From assembly GCA_031277795.1 (NCBI GenBank), contig JAITLQ010000015.1, positions 403,667 to 467,666 on the forward strand: 64,000 nt of DNA. The letters are read 5' to 3'. Positions 33,218 to 44,415 of the stretch are shown piece by piece. The notes below the pieces were generated by a model. It was not told where the DNA came from. It did no database searches and worked only from the letters and a program-made list of their open reading frames with translations. Within the stretch, counting starts at the first letter, position 1. Each line of letters begins with the position of its first letter. Both the position numbers and the translations under genes were made by a program. Source of the stretch: Arthrobacter sp. (lineage in GTDB: Bacteria > Actinomycetota > Actinomycetes > Actinomycetales > Micrococcaceae).

Positions 33218-34111
33218 ATGACGATCATCGCGGCGGCAGACGGCAGCGCCCTGGGCAACCCCGGGCCGGCCGGTTGGGCTTGGTACATCGACAACAACAC
33301 CTGGCACGCCGGCGGCTGGAAGCGCGGCACCAACAACATGGGCGAGCTCATGGCCGTCCTCGACCTCCTGCGCTCCACGGCCCACACGGGCGAGCCGCTG
33401 ACGATCCTCTGCGACTCCCAGTACGTCATCAACTCGTTCACCAAGTGGATGAAGGGCTGGAAGAAGAAGGGCTGGAAGAAAGCCGACGGCAAGCCGGTCC
33501 TCAACCAGGATCTGCTCAAGGACATCGACGCCGCGCTCGAGGGCCGCGACGTGAGCTTCGAGTGGGTCAAGGGCCACGCCGGTCACCCGCTCAACGAGGC
33601 CGCGGACGACCGCGCCCGCGGTGCCGCCACCGCCTTCCAGGGCGGCAAGGACCCGGACGAGGGGCCGGGCTATCCCGGCGCCGCCGCTTCAGTGCCCGAC
33701 GCCGTGGGCTCCGGTTCTGGGGAGGGCACCGAAGGGGAGGACAGCCTGCCCGGCCTCGACGACGCCGCCGGGCTCGCCACGCCCGTGGGCGTGGCCCTGA
33801 CGCTCGAGGCCGAGGTGATGGACGCCGTCGAGCGCCAGGACCCGGAGACCCTGCGCTTCCTTCTCTCACCCGGCTTCCGCGGCGTGGGCGCCGGCGGGGA
33901 ACTCCTCGACGCCGCCTCGCTGGCAGCCTCCGAGGCAGCGCGCCCCACGGTGGACGGCGTGGAGCGCCTGGCCGAGGAGCTGCTCGGCGAGGTGGTCCAG
34001 CTGGCCTACCTCGTCTTCCGCGGCCCGGCCTCCTCCGTGCTCACCTCGTGGTGGCGCCGCGAGTCGGGGCGCTGGCGCTGCTTCTTCCGCCAGGAGACCC
34101 CCCGCGGCTGA
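33218..34111 (+). CDS. rnhA: Ribonuclease HI with C-terminal SnoaL/DUF4440-like domain
   Basis: Encodes 297 residues. Residues 1-140 are RNase HI: catalytic Asp8 (ADGSALGNPGPAG), Glu43 (NNMGELMAV), Asp66 (CDSQYVI), His120 (KGHAGHP) and Asp130/131 complete the active site that cuts RNA in RNA-DNA hybrids. After an acidic linker (140-185), residues 188-293 look like a small cone-fold domain (EAEVMDAVERQDPETLRFLLSP...GRWRCFFRQETP). The C-domain may guide targeting. The usual length is about 155, so this is clearly extended. ATG 33218 fits the domain start. Confidence 0.9.
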   Translation: MTIIAAADGSALGNPGPAGWAWYIDNNTWHAGGWKRGTNNMGELMAVLDLLRSTAHTGEPLTILCDSQYVINSFTKWMKGWKKKGWKKADGKPVLNQDLLKDIDAALEGRDVSFEWVKGHAGHPLNEAADDRARGAATAFQGGKDPDEGPGYPGAAASVPDAVGSGSGEGTEGEDSLPGLDDAAGLATPVGVALTLEAEVMDAVERQDPETLRFLLSPGFRGVGAGGELLDAASLAASEAARPTVDGVERLAEELLGEVVQLAYLVFRGPASSVLTSWWRRESGRWRCFFRQETPRG

Positions 34112-34160
34112 GCCCGCGCCCTCCTCACCTTTACCCCAGCAGCACCCACCAGGGAGAGAC

Positions 34161-35315
34161 ATGCAGCCATCCATCATCGCGCCCGGCTTCGAGGCCACGG
34201 CGCGCCTGCTCGCCGAGGCAACCGAGCAGGACCCGAACCACCGCGCGCAGCTTGCCGTGTACGTCAACGGCGCCCCCGTGCTGGATCTCGCGGTGGGCAG
34301 CGGGCTGGACGCGGACAGGCTGCATGGCGTCTTCTCGGTCTCCAAGGGCCTCTCCTCGCTCGTGTTCGCCAAGCTGGTCCAAGACGGCATGGTGGATCCG
34401 GCCGCGCCCGTGGCCACCTACTGGCCCGAGTTCGCCGCGGCGGGCAAGGCGGCCGTGACGGTGGAGCAGCTGCTCTCGCACCAGGCCGGCCTGCCGGGTC
34501 CCGTGGGCGGGCTCAGCATGGACGATTTCCTCGAGTCGCGGCCGGCCGCCGCGGTGCTTGCCTCGCTCGCGCCGCAGTGGACGCCGGGGGTGGCCTTCGG
34601 CTACCACGCGCTGACCTTCGGCACGCTCATCGAGGAGCTGGTCCTGCGCATCACGGGCCGCCGCGTGCAGGAGCTCTACGATGAGTGGATCCGCGTCCCG
34701 GCCGACGCCGACGCCTGGCTCGGCCTGCCGGAGGAGCAGGAAGGACGCTACGTGCCGGTGCCGTCCGTGGGCGGCATGGGCTTCGTCGACCCGTTCGGCC
34801 TCTCCGGGCTGTCGATGAACTCCACGGCCGGCTTCCTTGATGCAAACGGTGAGCGCTCCTACGACCTCATGCAGGTCCCGAACCTGCGCCGCGTGCGTGA
34901 GGTGGGCCCGGCGGCCGTGGGTGGCGTCGCCACCGCGCGCGGCCTGGCTCGCGCCTACGCCTCGGCCGTGACGGGGCTGCGCCAGGCGGACGGATCGCTC
35001 AGCGCGCCGCTGCTCAGCGCCGAGACGATCGCCGAGGTCTCGCGCGATCGCGTGTTCGGGCTCGATCGCATCTCCGGGAACCTGAAGGCCTTCGGGATCG
35101 GCTTCATGCGACCCACGCCGGATCGCGACTTCGGCTCGGCCAGCGCCTTCGGTCACGACGGCGCCAACGGCACCGTGACGTTCGCCGACCCCACCTGGGG
35201 TGTGGCGTTCGCGTACCTGCCGTTCACGCCGCAAGACGGCGCCCGTAACGGCGGCCTGGTCCAGCGGCTCACGGTCGCGGTGCGCGAGGCGCTGCTGGCG
35301 CAGGCCGCGGGCTGA
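34161..35315 (+). CDS. Serine beta-lactamase-fold hydrolase (class C/EstB-like)
   Basis: Encodes 384 residues. SVSK (Ser59-x-x-Lys62) is the nucleophile motif and YHA near 155 replaces the class C YxN, both in the expected order; GHDGANG near the C-terminus takes the place of the KTG triad. No signal peptide, so it is likely a cytosolic esterase or peptidase relative rather than a true beta-lactamase. It starts 50 nt after the RNase HI gene on the same strand (GGGAGAG upstream) and may share its transcript. The substrate is unknown. Confidence 0.85.
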   Translation: MQPSIIAPGFEATARLLAEATEQDPNHRAQLAVYVNGAPVLDLAVGSGLDADRLHGVFSVSKGLSSLVFAKLVQDGMVDPAAPVATYWPEFAAAGKAAVTVEQLLSHQAGLPGPVGGLSMDDFLESRPAAAVLASLAPQWTPGVAFGYHALTFGTLIEELVLRITGRRVQELYDEWIRVPADADAWLGLPEEQEGRYVPVPSVGGMGFVDPFGLSGLSMNSTAGFLDANGERSYDLMQVPNLRRVREVGPAAVGGVATARGLARAYASAVTGLRQADGSLSAPLLSAETIAEVSRDRVFGLDRISGNLKAFGIGFMRPTPDRDFGSASAFGHDGANGTVTFADPTWGVAFAYLPFTPQDGARNGGLVQRLTVAVREALLAQAAG

Positions 35316-35330
35316 GTCGCCTCTTTTTAC

Positions 35331-35377
35331 GCACGACGGCGTGTGGTCGGCTCCCAGCCGACCACACGCCGTCGTGC
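35331..35377. repeat. A-family palindrome after the hydrolase gene
   Basis: Perfect 22-bp arms (35331-35352 and 35356-35377, starting GCACGACGGCGTGTGG) with a 3-nt loop. CTTTTT precedes the left arm, which favours termination of the convergent minus-strand gene. It is followed 24 nt later by a second, unrelated palindrome. Confidence 0.8.
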
Positions 35378-35401
35378 TGTGCGGGTCGCGGCACCGCGGC
35401 G

Positions 35402-35468
35402 CCATCTCGCGACTTTCTGGCCATATCGCGAGAGAAAGTCGCGATATCGCCAGAAAGTCGCGAGATGG
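35402..35468. repeat. Nested palindrome with CTCGCGACTTTCTGG arms
   Basis: Outer 20-bp arms (35402-35421 and 35449-35468) and inner 9-bp arms (ATATCGCGA/TCGCGATAT) form an almost continuous palindrome of 67 nt with a 7-nt loop. CGCGA recurs four times. Only one copy in the window; it lies between convergent genes. Confidence 0.75.
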
Positions 35469-35566
35469 CCGGAGCCGGCGGGGAACGTTGCCCGGAGCCG
35501 GAACGCCGCCGGCCCGGACACCGGTCGCCCGCCCGGATAGCGCCCGGAGCCGGAGGCCGGCGCTCG

Positions 35567-36280
35567 CTAGCGCCCCGCGCGGGCCTCGGAGGCCAGCCAG
35601 GCCTGCCCGCCCAGCGGCCACCCCTCGGTGACGAGCGGCTCCTGGCCCGCGGCGATCACGAGGGCCGCCGCGCCGTCGTCGACCAGCGCCGCCTCGAGGC
35701 GTTCGATCTCGCCCGGCCGGGCGGCGACGAGCTGGCCGGCCAGCCGATCGGCGAGCCGTGCCGAGTCGGCCAGGACGGCTACGAGCCGCGCCCGCTCGGC
35801 GTCGCCGCGGCGGCGCACCGCCAGCGAGGCGTGCCAGCCGGGCGTCCCGGCCAGGGCAACATCGGCGAGCGGCAGGCCGTCGTCGTTCGCGATCGTGGCG
35901 CGCCACGCCTCGCCGAAGAAGGGATCGGCACCGTCCTCCGGCGCCCGCTGCGGGCGCGGCGAGCCGGAGGCGAGGACGTCGCCGTCCGCGGAGAGCGCCC
36001 AGTGCATGAAGCCCAACCCGTCCAGGGCCAGGCCGGCCTCGTCGAGGAGCCGGGCGCGCAGGGCGGTGCCGCCCACGGTGCCGGGCACGCGTTCCCAGCG
36101 CGGCGCGGTCTCCAGCGCCAGGCGCCGGATCACCTCGGCCGCCGTGGCCGCCTCGTCTGGCGCGGCGGGGACGGTCAGGGTCATGCGCACGCCGTGGGCG
36201 TCGAAGGCCTCGAGGTGGGGAGCATGCGTGTGCTCGGTGCGCTGCGACTGCTCGGCGCCGATGCCCTCCGCGGTGCTCAT
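35567..36280 (-). CDS. Hypothetical protein, coupled to a small exported protein
   Basis: Encodes 237 residues; no family recognised. The N-terminus is polar (HTHAPHLEAFDAHGVRM), then come mixed alpha/beta sequence (VIRRLALETAPRWERVPG, GFMHWALSADGDVLASGS) and Ala/Arg-rich helices (RLVAVLADSARLADRLAGQL). No membrane segment. ATG 36280 overlaps the stop of the upstream small gene (ATGA), so they form an operon. Nearby genes give no clue. Confidence 0.7.
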   Translation of the reverse strand: MSTAEGIGAEQSQRTEHTHAPHLEAFDAHGVRMTLTVPAAPDEAATAAEVIRRLALETAPRWERVPGTVGGTALRARLLDEAGLALDGLGFMHWALSADGDVLASGSPRPQRAPEDGADPFFGEAWRATIANDDGLPLADVALAGTPGWHASLAVRRRGDAERARLVAVLADSARLADRLAGQLVAARPGEIERLEAALVDDGAAALVIAAGQEPLVTEGWPLGGQAWLASEARAGR

Positions 36281-36549
36281 GCCGCCACCGCCCGGTGGTG
36301 GCTGCGCGCCGTGATGTCGGCGGCCCCGCCGCCCAGGAGCGACTCGGCGCTCACGGTGCGCCACGCGCCGGCCGTGGTGCTCACGCTCGGGCCGGAGGAG
36401 AGCGAGGCGGCGCCGATGCGCGCCTCGCTCGATTCGCCTTGCGGCCCGTGGCCGTTGGAGATCCCCCACCCCGCGCCGAGGCCGAGAACGCCGGCCGCGG
36501 CGAGGGAAACGGAGGCGACACCGGTCAGGACGCGCTGGGTGAAGTTCAT
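36277..36549 (-). CDS. Small exported hypothetical protein
   Basis: Encodes 90 residues. MNFTQRVLTGVASVSLAAAG...GLGAGWGIS is a signal peptide or single anchor; the remaining 60 residues are polar and Ser/Ala-rich with HH near the end. No family recognised. Its stop overlaps the next gene's start by 4 nt. It is divergent from the VIT gene. Confidence 0.65.
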   Translation of the reverse strand: MNFTQRVLTGVASVSLAAAGVLGLGAGWGISNGHGPQGESSEARIGAASLSSGPSVSTTAGAWRTVSAESLLGGGAADITARSHHRAVAA

Positions 36550-36718
36550 GGATCCACCCTCGCGGCCCCCTCTGTGAGATCCCTGAGTGCCCTCTGATGC
36601 GAGCCGATGAACAGCCGGAAACGGGCCCGCCGGCCCCGCCGTGGCACGGATGCGGCGCCAAGCAAGCCAAGCCTTTCCTGCCTGGCGCCCGGGCGTGGCG
36701 AGGAGTAGACAAGGGCCC

Positions 36719-37465
36719 ATGAGCACCCCAGAGCAGCAGGCAAGCCCCACCCGACAGGCCGGTCCGCACGAGGAGGAGCACGGTGCGGAGGGCCTCGCGA
36801 GCAAGCTCAACTGGCTGCGCGCCGGCGTCCTCGGCGCCAACGACGGCATCGTCTCCGTCGCGGCCGTGGTCGTGGGCGTCGCCGGTGCCACGCCGGAGGT
36901 GGCGCCCATCGTCGTGGCGGGCGCCGCCGCCGTGGTGGGTGGCGCCATCTCCATGGCGCTCGGCGAGTACGTCTCCGTCTCCAGCCAGCGCGACGCGCAG
37001 CGCGCCCTCGTGGCCAAGGAACGCGAGGAGCTTGCCTCCATGCCGGAGGAGGAGCTGGAGGAGCTCACGCAGCTGTACGAGGCGAAGGGCCTCAGCCGCG
37101 CCACGGCGGAGGCGGTCGCCCAGGAGCTGACGGAGAGGGACGCGCTGCGCGCCCATCTCGAGACCGAGCTGCACATCGACGAGGACGACATCCCCTCGCC
37201 GTGGGCCGCCGCGGCCGCCTCGGCCGTCGCCTTCCTCGTGGGTGCGGCGCTGCCCTTCCTCATGGCCATCCTGCTTCCGCCCGCCGTGCGAATCCCGGCG
37301 ACCTTCGTCGCCGTCCTCGTGGCGCTCGGCCTGACGGGCGCGGTGGGCGCGTACCTCGGCGGCGCCAAGGGCACGCGCGCCGCGGTGCGCACCATCGTGG
37401 GCGGGGCGCTCGCGCTGGCCGTCACGTGGGGGATCGGCGCCTGGCTCGGCACGGGGATCGCCTAA
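36719..37465 (+). CDS. VIT1/CCC1-family Fe/Mn transporter
   Basis: Encodes 248 residues. LRAGVLGANDGIVSVAAVVVGVAGA is the signature first helix, followed by AISMALGEYVSVSSQRDAQRA, a cytosolic helical segment (about 85-155: EELEELTQLYEAKGLSRATAEAVAQEL) and three C-terminal helices. The family exports or stores Fe(II)/Mn(II) with protons. ATG 36719 has AAGGG upstream. It stands alone; metal control is not visible in the short upstream region. Confidence 0.9.
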   Translation: MSTPEQQASPTRQAGPHEEEHGAEGLASKLNWLRAGVLGANDGIVSVAAVVVGVAGATPEVAPIVVAGAAAVVGGAISMALGEYVSVSSQRDAQRALVAKEREELASMPEEELEELTQLYEAKGLSRATAEAVAQELTERDALRAHLETELHIDEDDIPSPWAAAAASAVAFLVGAALPFLMAILLPPAVRIPATFVAVLVALGLTGAVGAYLGGAKGTRAAVRTIVGGALALAVTWGIGAWLGTGIA

Positions 37466-37611
37466 CGGCAGACCCAGCGCCCGACGCCGCGTCGCCGGGT
37501 CGCGGGGCAGGGTCACGTGGGCGGGTGCCCGGGCCCGGCCTGACCTGGACCCGGCGGGCACCCATCCCGGTGTGGCCGGGACCCGGGCGCCGCCGGGCGT
37601 AGGGTGAGGCC

Positions 37612-38391
37612 GTGGACTTCGAGAACCGTTTTCTGGCCCTGGGCGACTCCTTCACGGAGGGCATGGGCGACGTCGACGAGCGCCGCCCCAACCAGGTGCG
37701 CGGCTGGGCCGACCGCGTCGCCGAGCAGCTGTGCGCCGAGGGCTGGGGCTACGCCAACCTGGCGATCCGCGGCAAGAAGATCCCGCAGGTGCTCACGGAG
37801 CAGATCGACGCGGCCGTCGCCCTCAAGCCCACGCTCGTCACGCTCTACGCGGGCGGCAACGACATCATGCGGCCCAAGGTCAACATCGACGAGCTCGTGC
37901 GCGGCTACGGCGCCGCCGTGAAGCGCCTCCAGGACACGGGCGCCCAGGTCGTCATTTTCACGGGCTTCGACGGTTCCTCCTCGCCGGTGTTCGGCAAGCT
38001 CGTGGGTCGCACGGCCCTCTACAACGAGCGCATCCGCGAGGTCGCCGACCTGACGGGCGCCACGATCGCCGACTACTGGCGCTGGCGCGAGTTCGACCAC
38101 ATGGGCTACTGGGCCACCGACCGCCTGCACATGAACGAGCGCGGCCACGAGCTCATGAGCCGCCGCGTGCTGGGCGTCCTGGGCCGCGAGGCGCCGGGGG
38201 AGGACCCCGCCCCGCGCGAGCTGCCCACCCTCAGCGGCTGGGAGACGCTCAAGGACAACGGCCGCTGGGCCGTGGAGTACGTGGGCCCGTGGGTCAAGCG
38301 CCGCCTCAAGGGGACCTCCTCCGGCGATCACCTCTCCCCGCGCTTCCCCGCGTGGGTCTCGCTCGGCGCGGACGGCACCGTCACGCGGTAG
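37612..38391 (+). CDS. SGNH/GDSL-family hydrolase
   Basis: Encodes 259 residues with the four SGNH blocks in order: GDSFTEG (catalytic Ser13), Gly in NLAIRGK, GGNDIM and DRLHMNERGH with the catalytic Asp and His. No signal peptide, so probably a cytosolic esterase or lipase-like enzyme; the substrate is not readable. The GTG start at 37612 places the GDS block at its usual position. It is followed by A-family and TTGCACC palindromes. Confidence 0.9.
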   Translation: MDFENRFLALGDSFTEGMGDVDERRPNQVRGWADRVAEQLCAEGWGYANLAIRGKKIPQVLTEQIDAAVALKPTLVTLYAGGNDIMRPKVNIDELVRGYGAAVKRLQDTGAQVVIFTGFDGSSSPVFGKLVGRTALYNERIREVADLTGATIADYWRWREFDHMGYWATDRLHMNERGHELMSRRVLGVLGREAPGEDPAPRELPTLSGWETLKDNGRWAVEYVGPWVKRRLKGTSSGDHLSPRFPAWVSLGADGTVTR

Positions 38392-38546
38392 ACGCGCCCG
38401 GGCACACGCCCCGGCCCTGCGACGGACACTCTGGCACTCCGCCGCGCGCCCCGGTGCTCGGTCGGTTGCCTCGACCCCGGGCGTGCGCCCCGGCCCTTGG
38501 CCGCTCGCCCCGGCACTCCGCCGCTGGCCCCGGCCCCGAACGCGAA

Positions 38547-38591
38547 CAGGCGCCCGACGGCGTGGGGGAACCACGCGCCGTCGGGCGCCTG
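38547..38591. repeat. A-family palindrome after the SGNH gene
   Basis: Arms CAGGCGCCCGACGGCGTGG (38547-38566) and its complement with one extra base (38571-38591). It lies in the 281-nt convergent gap. Confidence 0.7.
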
Positions 38592-38608
38592 TCGCGTTAC
38601 CCCGGTCG

Positions 38609-38660
38609 TTGCACCAAACCCCGTGCAATCGCCGGGGTTTGGTGCAATCACCGGGGTTTC
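38609..38660. repeat. TTGCACCAAACCCCG palindrome and direct repeat
   Basis: Perfect 15-bp arms (38609-38623, 38633-38647). Overlapping it, TGCAATCGCCGGGGTTTGG is echoed by TGCAATCACCGGGGTTTC, giving a direct repeat. The rest of the convergent gap holds nothing else definite. Confidence 0.7.
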
Positions 38661-38672
38661 AGCCCGGCGGGA

Positions 38673-39308
38673 TCAGCCGAGCACCTTGAGCGCGGTGCCC
38701 CACTGGAAGGCGGGGAGGGCCTCGTTGACCTGCATGGCCATGACGAGCAGCTGCATGCCCTCGAGCTCGCGGGCGTGGTGCAGGCCTCCCACGGGGAGGG
38801 CGCGCAGGCCGGCGTCGGCGATGAAGGCGGAGACGAGGGCGGCGGCCTCGGCGTCGTCGGCGGCAACAAAGACGTCGAGCGGGGCGCCCTGGCCCTCGCC
38901 GGCGGCCAGCGGGCCGGCAAACGTGGTGTTGAAGGCCTTGACGACCGGGGCGGCGGAGGCAGCGGCGATGATTTGCGCGGCGGAGGAATCGGCCGGGACG
39001 GTCAGGGCGTCGAAGGTGGAGAAGTCCACCGGGTTGGAGAGGTCAACGAGCACCTTGCCGGCGAGGGCGGCACCCTGGGCCTTGGCGTACTCGACGATCG
39101 CGTCGAAGGGCAGCGCCGCGATGACGAGGCGACCGGCGGGGGCCTCGCTCAGCGCGGCGGAGGTGACGCCGTGGCCCAGCTCGGCCGCGAGGGCGGCGGC
39201 CTTGGCCTCGTCGCGGGCCTGGATCTGCAGGGTGCGGCCGGCGGCGATGGCGCGGGCGGCCAGGGCCTTGGCCATGTTGCCGGTGCCGAGGATGCTGATG
39301 TCAGTCAT
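38673..39308 (-). CDS. NADP-binding oxidoreductase (F420H2:NADP oxidoreductase-like)
   Basis: Encodes 211 residues. The N-terminus ISILGTGNMAKALAARAIAAG is a Rossmann nucleotide-binding loop, and DLSNPVDFSTFDALTVPADSSAAQ plus VKAFNTTFAGPL match the NADPH-dependent F420 reductase/NADP_oxidoreductase (COG2085) family. ATG 39308 was chosen; an in-frame GTG upstream would add 'NRLFARLFKKKDT', which is not conserved. A palindrome CTTGATGCTTCAAG (39377-39390) lies in the A/T-rich promoter region. Divergent from the gcv riboswitch. Confidence 0.83.
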   Translation of the reverse strand: MTDISILGTGNMAKALAARAIAAGRTLQIQARDEAKAAALAAELGHGVTSAALSEAPAGRLVIAALPFDAIVEYAKAQGAALAGKVLVDLSNPVDFSTFDALTVPADSSAAQIIAAASAAPVVKAFNTTFAGPLAAGEGQGAPLDVFVAADDAEAAALVSAFIADAGLRALPVGGLHHARELEGMQLLVMAMQVNEALPAFQWGTALKVLG

Positions 39309-39376
39309 GGTGTCCTTCTTCTTGAAGAGGCGGGCGAACAGGCGGTTCACTGCGGTGTCCTCACCGTCGTCGTTTG

Positions 39377-39390
39377 CTTGATGCTTCAAG
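39377..39390. promoter_or_regulatory. CTTGA-TCAAG palindrome upstream of the oxidoreductase
   Basis: CTTGATGCTTCAAG lies in a short A/T-rich island (about 39371-39420) that also has TTTAAA and a second CTTCAAG. It is probably a promoter with a MarR/HxlR-type operator; no matching regulator gene is next to it. Confidence 0.45.
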
Positions 39391-39514
39391 TTTAAACACA
39401 CTTTAGTTCAATCTTCAAGTAATGCCTGGGCGATGTGGCGCAAGAGACAGCACTCCACGTAGACTGAACCCCGTGCCCGGCGCCGCTGGCGTGGCGACGG
39501 ACACGGCTGTCGAC

Positions 39515-39735
39515 CCGCGGCGGGAGAGTCCCTCCCCGCTTGGGGTGGGCGCCGTAGGAGCAATCCCTCCCCGGGAAACTCTCAGGCACCCGCACCGCCG
39601 CGACGAGGCAACCCTGGAAAGCGGCAAGCCCCGGGCCACCGGAGCGAGCCCACCGACGGTGCAAGCGCCCTCATGGCCTCTCGGCCGATGGAGCGCGGAA
39701 TCTCTCAGGTCCCGATACAGGGTGGGGAGGACGCG
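39515..39735 (+). ncRNA. Tandem glycine riboswitch upstream of gcvP
   Basis: Two aptamer signatures are present. Aptamer 1 (about 39519-39592) has CGGGAGAGTCC, GCCGTAGGAGCAA and GGGAAACTCTCAGGCACC. Aptamer 2 (about 39611-39731) has CACCGACGGTGCAAGC, GCGGAATCTCTCAGG and the closing GGGTGGGGAGG. This tandem architecture senses glycine and switches on the glycine-cleavage genes when glycine is plentiful. A -10-like TAGACT lies at 39460-39465. The gcvP start is 50 nt past the second aptamer. Confidence 0.93.
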
Positions 39736-39784
39736 CGCCTTCAATGGGTGCGTGCACGGCCCACCGCGTCCTCGGGAGCAACAG

Positions 39785-42703
<2,919 letters not shown>

Positions 42704-42738
42704 GCCCGGCCACACACACCTCAGACAAGGAGAAGATC

Positions 42739-43866
42739 ATGAGCACCATCTCCCGCCACACGGCGTTGCACGCCGCGCACGAGGCCCTCGGCGCATCCTT
42801 CACCGACTTCGGCGGCTGGGACATGCCCCTGCGCTACGGTTCCGAGCTCGCCGAGCACAAGGCCGTCCGCGCCGCCGCCGGCCTGTTCGACCTCTCGCAC
42901 ATGGGCGAGGTCCGCGTCTCCGGCCCCGACGCCGCGCGCTTCCTCAACACGGCCCTGGCCGGCAACCTCGGCATCGTCAAGGTCGGCAAGGCCAAGTACT
43001 CGCTGATCCTGGACGAGAACGCCGGGATCATCGACGACCTCATCAGCTACCGCCTGGCCGAGGACGAGTTCCTCGTGGTCCCCAATGCCGGAAACGCCCC
43101 CGTGGTGTTCGCCGCGCTGCAGGAGCGTGCCGCCGGCTTCGACGTGCGGGTCGTCAACGAGTCGGACGCCACGAGCCTCATCGCCGTGCAGGGTCCCGCC
43201 TCCGAGGCCATCCTGCTGGGCCTGGCCCCGGATGAGCAGCACGCCACGATCACCGAGATGCCGTACTACGCGGCCGCCCCGGTCACCATCGCCGGCATCG
43301 AGATCCTCCTGGCCCGCACGGGCTACACGGGCGAGGACGGCTTCGAGCTCTACGTGAGCAACGAGCAGGCCCCCGCCCTGTGGGACGCCGTGCTGGCCGC
43401 GGGCCAGCCCAGCGGCCTCATCCCGGCCGGCCTCGCCGCCCGCGACTCGCTGCGCCTCGAGGCGGGCATGCCGCTCTACGGCAACGAGCTCAGCCTGAAC
43501 ATCACGCCGCTCGAGGCCGGTCTCGGCCCCGTCGTCTCCCTCAAGAAGGAGGAGGACTTCGTGGGGCGCGCCGCGTTCGAGGCCGCCAAGGCCGAGGGCC
43601 GCGGCACCACGAGCGGCCGCCGCCTCGTGGGTCTGAAAGGCCTCGGCCGCCGCGCGGCGCGCGGTGGCTACCCCGTGCTCAAGGACGGCGTCGTGATCGG
43701 CGAGGTGACCTCCGGTCAGCCCTCGCCCACCCTCGGCCACCCGGTCGCCTTGGCGATGGTCGACGTCGAGCATTCCGAGCTGGGGACCGCGCTTGACGCG
43801 GATCTGCGCGGCAAGGCAGAACCCTTCGAGGTCGTGTCCCTGCCGTTCTACTCCCGCCAGAAGTAG
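42739..43866 (+). CDS. gcvT: Aminomethyltransferase, T-protein
   Basis: Encodes 375 residues. It transfers the methylene carbon from the H-protein to tetrahydrofolate and releases ammonia. [58 protein letters not shown] and [11 protein letters not shown] are family blocks, with the catalytic Asp in the GWDMP region by homology. ATG 42739 has AAGGAGAAG upstream. It follows gcvP by 35 nt. Confidence 0.97.
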   Translation: MSTISRHTALHAAHEALGASFTDFGGWDMPLRYGSELAEHKAVRAAAGLFDLSHMGEVRVSGPDAARFLNTALAGNLGIVKVGKAKYSLILDENAGIIDDLISYRLAEDEFLVVPNAGNAPVVFAALQERAAGFDVRVVNESDATSLIAVQGPASEAILLGLAPDEQHATITEMPYYAAAPVTIAGIEILLARTGYTGEDGFELYVSNEQAPALWDAVLAAGQPSGLIPAGLAARDSLRLEAGMPLYGNELSLNITPLEAGLGPVVSLKKEEDFVGRAAFEAAKAEGRGTTSGRRLVGLKGLGRRAARGGYPVLKDGVVIGEVTSGQPSPTLGHPVALAMVDVEHSELGTALDADLRGKAEPFEVVSLPFYSRQK

Positions 43867-43913
43867 TCTTCCTTTCATCCTCTCTAACGCATTCAACAGT
43901 CAGGAGCCACACC

Positions 43914-44297
43914 GTGAGCGCCGTTAAGTCCTCCCTTCGCTACTCCGCAGAGCACGAGTGGATCGACGCCTCCTCCCCGGCCAAGATCGGCATCTCGCAG
44001 GTCGCGGCCGACGCCCTCGGCGACGTCGTGTACGTCGACGTCCCGGAGGCCGGCACCGCCGTCACCGCCGGCCAGACGTGCGGCGAGGTGGAGTCCACCA
44101 AGTCGGTCTCCGATCTGTACTCGCCCGTCACCGGCACCATCGTCGAGGTCAACCAGGCCGCGATCGATGATCCGAGCCTGCTGAATTCCGACCCCTACGG
44201 CGAGGGCTGGCTCTTCACCGTCGAGGTCACCGAGGAGGGCGAACTGCTCTCCGCCTCGGAGTACGCCTCCGCCAACGGCGGCGACGTCGTCGACTGA
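43914..44297 (+). CDS. gcvH: Glycine cleavage H-protein
   Basis: Encodes 127 residues. The lipoyl domain carries Lys63 in [18 protein letters not shown], the lipoate attachment site that shuttles aminomethyl between P and T. Start GTG 43914 has CAGGAG upstream; 47 nt after gcvT. A strong hairpin follows. Confidence 0.97.
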   Translation: MSAVKSSLRYSAEHEWIDASSPAKIGISQVAADALGDVVYVDVPEAGTAVTAGQTCGEVESTKSVSDLYSPVTGTIVEVNQAAIDDPSLLNSDPYGEGWLFTVEVTEEGELLSASEYASANGGDVVD

Positions 44298-44333
44298 TCA
44301 ACCCTTTGGCGGCCCGCAGCCGCCAGAAGCAGG

Positions 44334-44361
44334 CGCCCCGGGGTACATCCACCCCGGGGCG
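44334..44361 (+). terminator. Terminator after gcvH
   Basis: Perfect 11-bp GC-rich stem (CGCCCCGGGGT, loop ACATCC) followed by TTTGT, 36 nt after the stop. It separates gcv from the serine dehydratase gene. Confidence 0.8.
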
Positions 44362-44415
44362 TTTGTCCCGGCGCAACCCTCACGCCGGTCCCCACAAGGC
44401 AAGGAGTGCACGGCC

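Noticed and set aside
34161-35315. True class C beta-lactamase
   Set aside because: No signal peptide, YxN and KTG motifs are replaced, so resistance to beta-lactams is not indicated.
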